Below, in pieces: positions 59,726 to 64,000 of a stretch of 64,000 bases of DNA. The translations under genes and the position numbers were made by a program. Below the pieces are notes generated by a model that was not told where the DNA came from, ran no database searches, and saw only the letters and a list, made by a program, of their open reading frames with translations. The stretch's first letter is position 1. Every line of letters starts with the position of its first letter. This DNA comes from Brevundimonas variabilis (lineage in GTDB: Bacteria > Pseudomonadota > Alphaproteobacteria > Caulobacterales > Caulobacteraceae): assembly GCF_014199945.1 (NCBI RefSeq), contig NZ_JACHOR010000003.1:372001-436000 (forward strand), in the 5' to 3' direction.

Positions 59726-60856
59726 CTAGTCGGCATCTAATTGGTCAGGGATATCGAAGTAATTGGCGGCCTTCCGAACGCCGCCGATCAGGGGCTTCAA
59801 CGCCGCCACCTTTGCGTTCGCTCGCCTGAAGTTCTCGGCCTTGCGCTTGTCGACGTACAGGCGATCGACGTAGGCGGCCAAGACGGCGAGATAGCCGTCG
59901 TTGAGATCCCCGCCTTCACGCCTCAGCTCTTGTTGACGATGGCGGGCGAGGCTGTCTTCGATGACCCAGTGCGGGCACTGCTCCATGCGTATGGACCTGC
60001 GGAAGTCGTCCCAGGGCCGATCAAGTTTTTCCGCGACGGTCCGCAGCGTGCTCCGAAACACGCAGATCTCACCGATCTGGTCGATCGTCATGTCCGGCTT
60101 GATTTCATCCGCGTCGAGACCTCGCATGGCTGAGGTCTGGACGATGAAATCCCACACCGAGGACGCGCGCCAAGGCGCCATGTCGGCGACCTCTTCGAAG
60201 AACTCATCAGCGACCCCTTGGGGATCCTGGATTCGAAGATCGCCCTTGTCGGAAATCTCCTGGCCGAGCGCCTTGGCCATGGCGGCCAGCATCGACCGGG
60301 AGTCTTCCGGTGATCGCATCCGGCCTTCAAGCAGGTCGGCCATGGTCGCCGCGCCGTCGGTGAACTTGGCCGGCGCGATGGCGGTCAGCCGCCGCGCGGC
60401 GTGATTGCGTCTGATGAACTCGGGCCGCAGGGCCCGCCAGACCCACAGCCCCGGCTCAAGCGCGTCGAGACCGGATCCGTACCGGATCAGGGTCGTCTTG
60501 GCGCAATCTCGCACGTCAGAGAGCGTGGCCGCCCCGGCCGCGATGGCCTGAACTTCGGCGGCGACGATATCCAGGATGCTGCCGAGGGCCTGCGCCGGAT
60601 CGAGGCTGCGAATCCAGGCCACGTGCGGCAAATCGGCGATAAAGGCCAGCCGAGCTTCTGCGATCGCGTCGTCCTCTATCGAGAGCAGTTCCTCGAGATG
60701 GTGCCAGCTGAGCGTCAGCAGGTAGCCCCGATCGAGCAGGCGTTGCGGGAAGGCGTAGGCCTTCTCCCGCATCGCTGAGGAGGCAGAACGAGCCGCCTTG
60801 GTCAGGTTGATCCAATGCGAGCTGTCGATCGTCACCAGCCTGGAATTGATCAGCAT
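59726..60856 (-). CDS. PIN-like domain protein
   Basis: A 376-residue protein, started at the ATG giving MLINSRLVTIDSSHWINLTK. The opening VTIDSSHWINL (Asp9) and the late GGDLNDGYLAVLAAYVDRLYVDKR (Asp and Asp/Lys motifs) fit the acidic layout of PIN-type RNases, with a large helical insert between. Most VapC toxins are about 130 residues, so this is a longer, different type, and no antitoxin gene is evident next to it. PIN membership is inferred from motif spacing. Lies 280 bases from the ParB-family gene. Confidence 0.6.
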   Translation of the reverse strand: MLINSRLVTIDSSHWINLTKAARSASSAMREKAYAFPQRLLDRGYLLTLSWHHLEELLSIEDDAIAEARLAFIADLPHVAWIRSLDPAQALGSILDIVAAEVQAIAAGAATLSDVRDCAKTTLIRYGSGLDALEPGLWVWRALRPEFIRRNHAARRLTAIAPAKFTDGAATMADLLEGRMRSPEDSRSMLAAMAKALGQEISDKGDLRIQDPQGVADEFFEEVADMAPWRASSVWDFIVQTSAMRGLDADEIKPDMTIDQIGEICVFRSTLRTVAEKLDRPWDDFRRSIRMEQCPHWVIEDSLARHRQQELRREGGDLNDGYLAVLAAYVDRLYVDKRKAENFRRANAKVAALKPLIGGVRKAANYFDIPDQLDAD

Positions 60857-60998
60857 ACCGTGTCCCGCGCGGCCGATCCCGGACCGATGCTTTCGAGCGG
60901 TAGCCAAACCGGGCCGACGCGCAAGGTGTGGATCTCAAGCACACGACCAATATTGACGCATCAAGGGGTATGCTGAGCCGACACGAAAAGGGGACGCC

Positions 60999-61376
60999 GT
61001 GCTGAACGACTGGCGAGAAGAACGGGAAATCCGCGAGGTGCTGAAGGGACTGGCTCGTCAGCGCGTGGCCCTCATCCTCCAACCTGGCGACGTGAGGGTG
61101 ATCGAACGCGCCTTGATGGATTCCGACAGAACGGACGCGATTCTGCTCACCTGCGAGATGCGGGGCTGGGTGGAAATCATGGAGAGAGCCGTGCCCAGAG
61201 GCAGGCTCGCGCCCGACGGAAGTCTTCCCAAGGGTCCGATGTTCGACAGCGTCGGCCACACCTACAAGCTGACCGACAGCGGCTGGAACGCCATCAACCG
61301 CTCCCACGTCTGGACCATGCTCGGCGGTTTCCTTGCGTTTCTGTCCCTCTTGGCGACCTTCGTCGTCGCGAGCTAA
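60999..61376 (+). CDS. small C-terminally anchored hypothetical protein
   Basis: A 125-residue protein with GTG start and GGGGAC upstream. It has a soluble N-terminal part (WREEREIREVLKGLARQRVALIL, ILLTCEMRGWVEIMERAVPRG) with a winged-helix-like spacing and one C-terminal transmembrane helix (TMLGGFLAFLSLLATFVVAS). It converges on the large nuclease-domain gene 8 bases away. A membrane-tethered regulator or effector is possible. Function not recognised. Confidence 0.55.
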   Translation: MLNDWREEREIREVLKGLARQRVALILQPGDVRVIERALMDSDRTDAILLTCEMRGWVEIMERAVPRGRLAPDGSLPKGPMFDSVGHTYKLTDSGWNAINRSHVWTMLGGFLAFLSLLATFVVAS

Positions 61377-61384
61377 CGCCAGGC

Positions 61385-64000
61385 CTAGTCGACTGACGGA
61401 TCGGGGCCAGAGACGTCCGCGACCACCGGCTTGGCGGTTTCGCTCAGCCAGGCGTCAAGGCCGCGGACCGTCGCCACGATCGGACCGGCGGCGTTTTCCC
61501 GGATGGCGGCCGCCTGGGTCTGAAGATGCGCGATGACCTCGGCGAACGACAGGCGGCGCGCACTCGGCTTGTCGATCCACTGGCGCGGCGCATGGTTGCT
61601 GATCACCAGAACGCCGTGGCGGCGGTAGGCGGGCTTGAGATAGCGCTCCGCGAGTTGATCTCGCAAGGCGAACTCGAGCTTGGGAAGCGACCATCCTTTA
61701 CCGGCGTGCTTCACCTCGATGGCGACTTCGGCTTCTGAGGTCGTCGAGCTCACCGTGATGTCAGGAAGGTCGCCGTGCACGATTTCCTTCTCGAGATGCA
61801 CTCTGAACCGGCCGCCCGCTCTCAGCTCCAGGGCCTCGGCCAGCCATTGCTGGACCGCTTTTTCGTCGACGGCGGATCGGACAACGGCGGCGGACGAGGT
61901 GTCGGCTTCGACGAAACGCAGCGCGATCTCGTCCAACAGAGCGAGCACGAGGCGCAGCAGGTCAGCCCCGGATGCGACCGGCGCGATGTGGTCCACCTCG
62001 AAGGTTCTGACCTGGGCTTCTGTCCAGGCCGGCGGTTCTGAATCCCTCTCGGCCATTCTGCGGGCCAGCTGCCGAAATCGCACGGAACGGTGTGGAGACG
62101 GCATGGCGTCCGCCATTGTCGAGACCGCCTGGTGTGCGGCGAGCCCGGTTTGATCGATCAGGCGCGTCAAGACCGCGTTCCTCGCCGTCTGGGCGTCGTC
62201 ACGGCGTGTGAGCTCGCCGTCGCGCCAGACGTCTTTGTCGGGTTGAACATAGAGGTAGGCCAAGCGGGTCAAGGCGCTCAGCAGGGAAACCGTCATGGGG
62301 GCGATGCGTGGGACCAGCCCTTGAGACATTCCGAAAAGACGCGCCCAGACCAGTTCGGCGTGGCCGGCGATGTCCGCCGTCCGTTCTAGGTAAGCTTCAA
62401 GAGCAGGAACGCCGACCCGGGCGTCGAATTCCATCAGGATAGCGAGATTGCCGATCGTCCGGTCCAGGTCCTCGGTCGCTTCGGCCCTGGCGAAGCGACG
62501 CTTGGCGAGACGGACAAAGGCCGTTCGCTCGCCTTCGCTGAGGACCTCCATCCGACGCATGATCTGTTGGGCGGATCCTGAGCGGTCCCGGAACTTAGAG
62601 TCTGGGCCCAGGATAAAGGCCAGGAGGCCGGCGCGCAGCGTCGGACTGATCGGCAAGCCACCGGCTTCCGCTTGATAGAGAAACGGCGTGTAGCTGTTGG
62701 CTGTTCTACGCCATTCACGACCAAGCTCTTCAAGCACCAGAGGCGCGGCGATGTCCGGGTGAACCCGCAGCAGATCGGTCAGGTATTCGGGATAGCCATG
62801 GTCGCCCCAAACGCCATGCCGTGACGCCCGCTCCACTTCCGGGAGGCTGAGGTGTTCCACCCAACGAGGGTCTTCAGATGCCTCGAGCGCCAATCCCGCC
62901 GCCGCCAGCAATGTGGTTCGCTTGACGGTACGCGTGCCGCCGTTCCAGACGGGACGTTCAGGCGGAGTGATCCGCCAGATGGCCTTCATGCCATCGCGAT
63001 AGGCTTCGGCAACAGGCAGGCCGAAAGCCGCCTCCAGGTCCCTCCATCGGTCCGCCACCGTCATCCGGTCGCTCTTGGTGGCCTGGGCCAGCCATTCCGT
63101 GAGCTGGTCGAGCTCCAGCGGGCCGGGCCACCGAGCGAGCCGCTTCGGCTCCGTCAGCAGACTGGGATCGGCCTGGAGCCTGGCGCGGCGGTCGAGCAGG
63201 GTCTTCTGATCACGGGTTTGACGCTGGGCGCGCTTTTCCTCGCGTTCGACCTGCTTGGCTTCAAACTCCAGTTCCTTCTCCCGACGTGGACGCGGCGCCC
63301 GGTGCTCGGCGAGGTCGGCGGCGATGACCGGTTGGTCCTGGATCTGAAAGGCGAGCGCATCCAGCGCCGTTTCAGCGTCCTCACGCTCCCGGGCGAGGAC
63401 CCAAAGGACGCTCAACGCCATGCGTCGGTCGCCGACATCGCCGACGATAAGACGGCCTTCAAAATAAGCCTGGTCGGCGATCGTGGGCTGGCAGTAGCGG
63501 CGTCCATGCCACCAGAGCTGCCAGAAATGAACCACCGGGTGGTCGTCGCTTGCGTGCTCGCGCTCGAAAACGACGTCCGCCCAGAACAGGCGGTGCTTCA
63601 ACTCCGGTCGAGCTTGAACAAGCGCGTAGACATTGGGCTCGTCGTCCGATCTGTCGTCATCGCGAGACCGCTCACTGGCCTGTAAGAGACGAATGAGGGC
63701 CGGCGTTACGCCATCGACATCCGAGGCCAGGACCGCACGTCGACACATTCCGCTGAGGTGGTTCGCGAGAATCCGATGACGTGCTGAGACGGGATCGTAG
63801 TCCTGATGGGGAAGTTGAAAACAAAGGTCGGCGACGCTGGCCATGAAGGATTCGCGCATCGCGGCGTCCGCGCACTTCTCCCAGAGCTCTTCGAGGGCGT
63901 AGCCGAAACCCTCGACCTGATATTCGCGGGCGGGGCGGCTCAGGTCCATGACCGTGATCAGTTGGGCCACGGACAGTCCACGCGGAAAACAGGCCAGCGC
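61385..64000 (-). CDS. large protein with C-terminal PD-(D/E)XK-like domain, 5' end outside the window
   Basis: At least 871 residues; the frame stays open to the window edge (a GTG at 63970 is in frame but the sequence before it is equally protein-like), so the N-terminus is missing. The visible part is helical and repeat-like, with a charged coiled segment (ELEFEAKQVEREEKRAQRQ) near residue 245. The last 130 residues hold DLPDITVSSTTSEAEVAIEVKHA followed by QLAERYLK and HGVLVISNH: Asp, then E-V-K, as in PD-(D/E)XK nucleases. Large proteins of this build occur in phage-defence loci, often with an N-terminal NTPase; that part cannot be seen here. Confidence 0.65.
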   Translation of the reverse strand, partial: ALACFPRGLSVAQLITVMDLSRPAREYQVEGFGYALEELWEKCADAAMRESFMASVADLCFQLPHQDYDPVSARHRILANHLSGMCRRAVLASDVDGVTPALIRLLQASERSRDDDRSDDEPNVYALVQARPELKHRLFWADVVFEREHASDDHPVVHFWQLWWHGRRYCQPTIADQAYFEGRLIVGDVGDRRMALSVLWVLAREREDAETALDALAFQIQDQPVIAADLAEHRAPRPRREKELEFEAKQVEREEKRAQRQTRDQKTLLDRRARLQADPSLLTEPKRLARWPGPLELDQLTEWLAQATKSDRMTVADRWRDLEAAFGLPVAEAYRDGMKAIWRITPPERPVWNGGTRTVKRTTLLAAAGLALEASEDPRWVEHLSLPEVERASRHGVWGDHGYPEYLTDLLRVHPDIAAPLVLEELGREWRRTANSYTPFLYQAEAGGLPISPTLRAGLLAFILGPDSKFRDRSGSAQQIMRRMEVLSEGERTAFVRLAKRRFARAEATEDLDRTIGNLAILMEFDARVGVPALEAYLERTADIAGHAELVWARLFGMSQGLVPRIAPMTVSLLSALTRLAYLYVQPDKDVWRDGELTRRDDAQTARNAVLTRLIDQTGLAAHQAVSTMADAMPSPHRSVRFRQLARRMAERDSEPPAWTEAQVRTFEVDHIAPVASGADLLRLVLALLDEIALRFVEADTSSAAVVRSAVDEKAVQQWLAEALELRAGGRFRVHLEKEIVHGDLPDITVSSTTSEAEVAIEVKHAGKGWSLPKLEFALRDQLAERYLKPAYRRHGVLVISNHAPRQWIDKPSARRLSFAEVIAHLQTQAAAIRENAAGPIVATVRGLDAWLSETAKPVVADVSGPDPSVD

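Larger units (their letters stand above)
14530..64000. mobile_element. integrative and conjugative element, left end; right end outside the window
   Basis: The tRNA-Leu scar at the left, a full VirB/VirD4 type IV secretion operon, an LPD7-domain protein, a relaxase with MobC, a DUF736 protein, a ParB-family protein and blocks of accessory genes together mark one integrated conjugative element. No integrase, excisionase or second attachment site is seen, so these should lie to the right with the intact tRNA-Leu. The right limit given is only the window edge. The left boundary is inferred from the tRNA fragment; the element could also be a composite of several insertions. Confidence 0.75.

Noticed and set aside
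62852..63685. Plus-strand frame opposite the large nuclease-domain gene
   Set aside because: No motif or start signal; the minus frame is continuous over more than 2.6 kb with nuclease-like residues.
1..64000. CRISPR array
   Set aside because: No series of regularly spaced repeats and no cas genes were found on either strand.

Overview
The window reads as high-GC alphaproteobacterial DNA, most like Caulobacteraceae (Brevundimonas/Caulobacter). The grounds are the smc gene preceded by thioredoxin-fold genes, and a FecI/FecR/TonB-receptor/isopeptidase lasso-peptide locus of the astexin/caulonodin kind. The genus is inferred; no rRNA is present.

Positions 1-14510 look like ordinary chromosome: a small lipoprotein, a secreted protein with an IPTL-CTERM-like tail, a sterol-desaturase-family hydroxylase, an S41 peptidase, an NTF2-like protein, an unrecognised gene, three tandem DsbA-like thioredoxin-fold genes, smc, a small membrane protein, a D12-class adenine methyltransferase, pyruvate kinase and a YkgJ-type cysteine-cluster protein.

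At 14530-14584 (minus strand) lies only the 3' half of a tRNA-Leu(UAA), from the anticodon loop to CCA. This is the usual scar of a tyrosine-recombinase element, and its orientation puts the element to the right. Everything from about 14585 to the window end fits one integrative and conjugative element (ICE) whose right end and integrase lie outside the window.

The element has four blocks. (1) 14673-17904: an FMO-like flavoprotein, two unknown genes and a small LuxR-type regulator. (2) 18370-28800: a lasso peptide cluster with ECF sigma, FecR, TonB receptor and isopeptidase on the plus strand, and cyclase, B protein, three precursor genes and a GntR regulator on the minus strand. One precursor is only 40 codons and starts with GTG. 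All three leaders are 20 residues ending in LTR. (3) 29053-47954: HTH regulators, a VirB1-B11/VirD4 type IV secretion operon with many overlapping start/stop codons, an LPD7-domain protein, an SRAP protein with a flavoprotein, a ribbon-helix-helix protein behind a near-perfect 28-bp palindrome, a MobP-type relaxase with MobC, MsrA and a DUF736 protein. (4) 48222-64000: an accessory, probably defensive island with two Cys-rich proteins, a DUF4209-like protein, a tight operon of NTase-HEPN / unknown / Mrr-like nuclease, two more unknown genes, a frameshifted HEPN-like gene, a large ParB-family protein with a clear terminator, a PIN-like protein and a large protein with a C-terminal PD-(D/E)XK-like domain that runs off the window.

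The element thus appears to carry conjugation machinery, a peptide natural product with its own uptake and degradation loop, and a set of uncharacterised nuclease/HEPN genes. All functions are read from motifs and gene context by eye; no database search was run.
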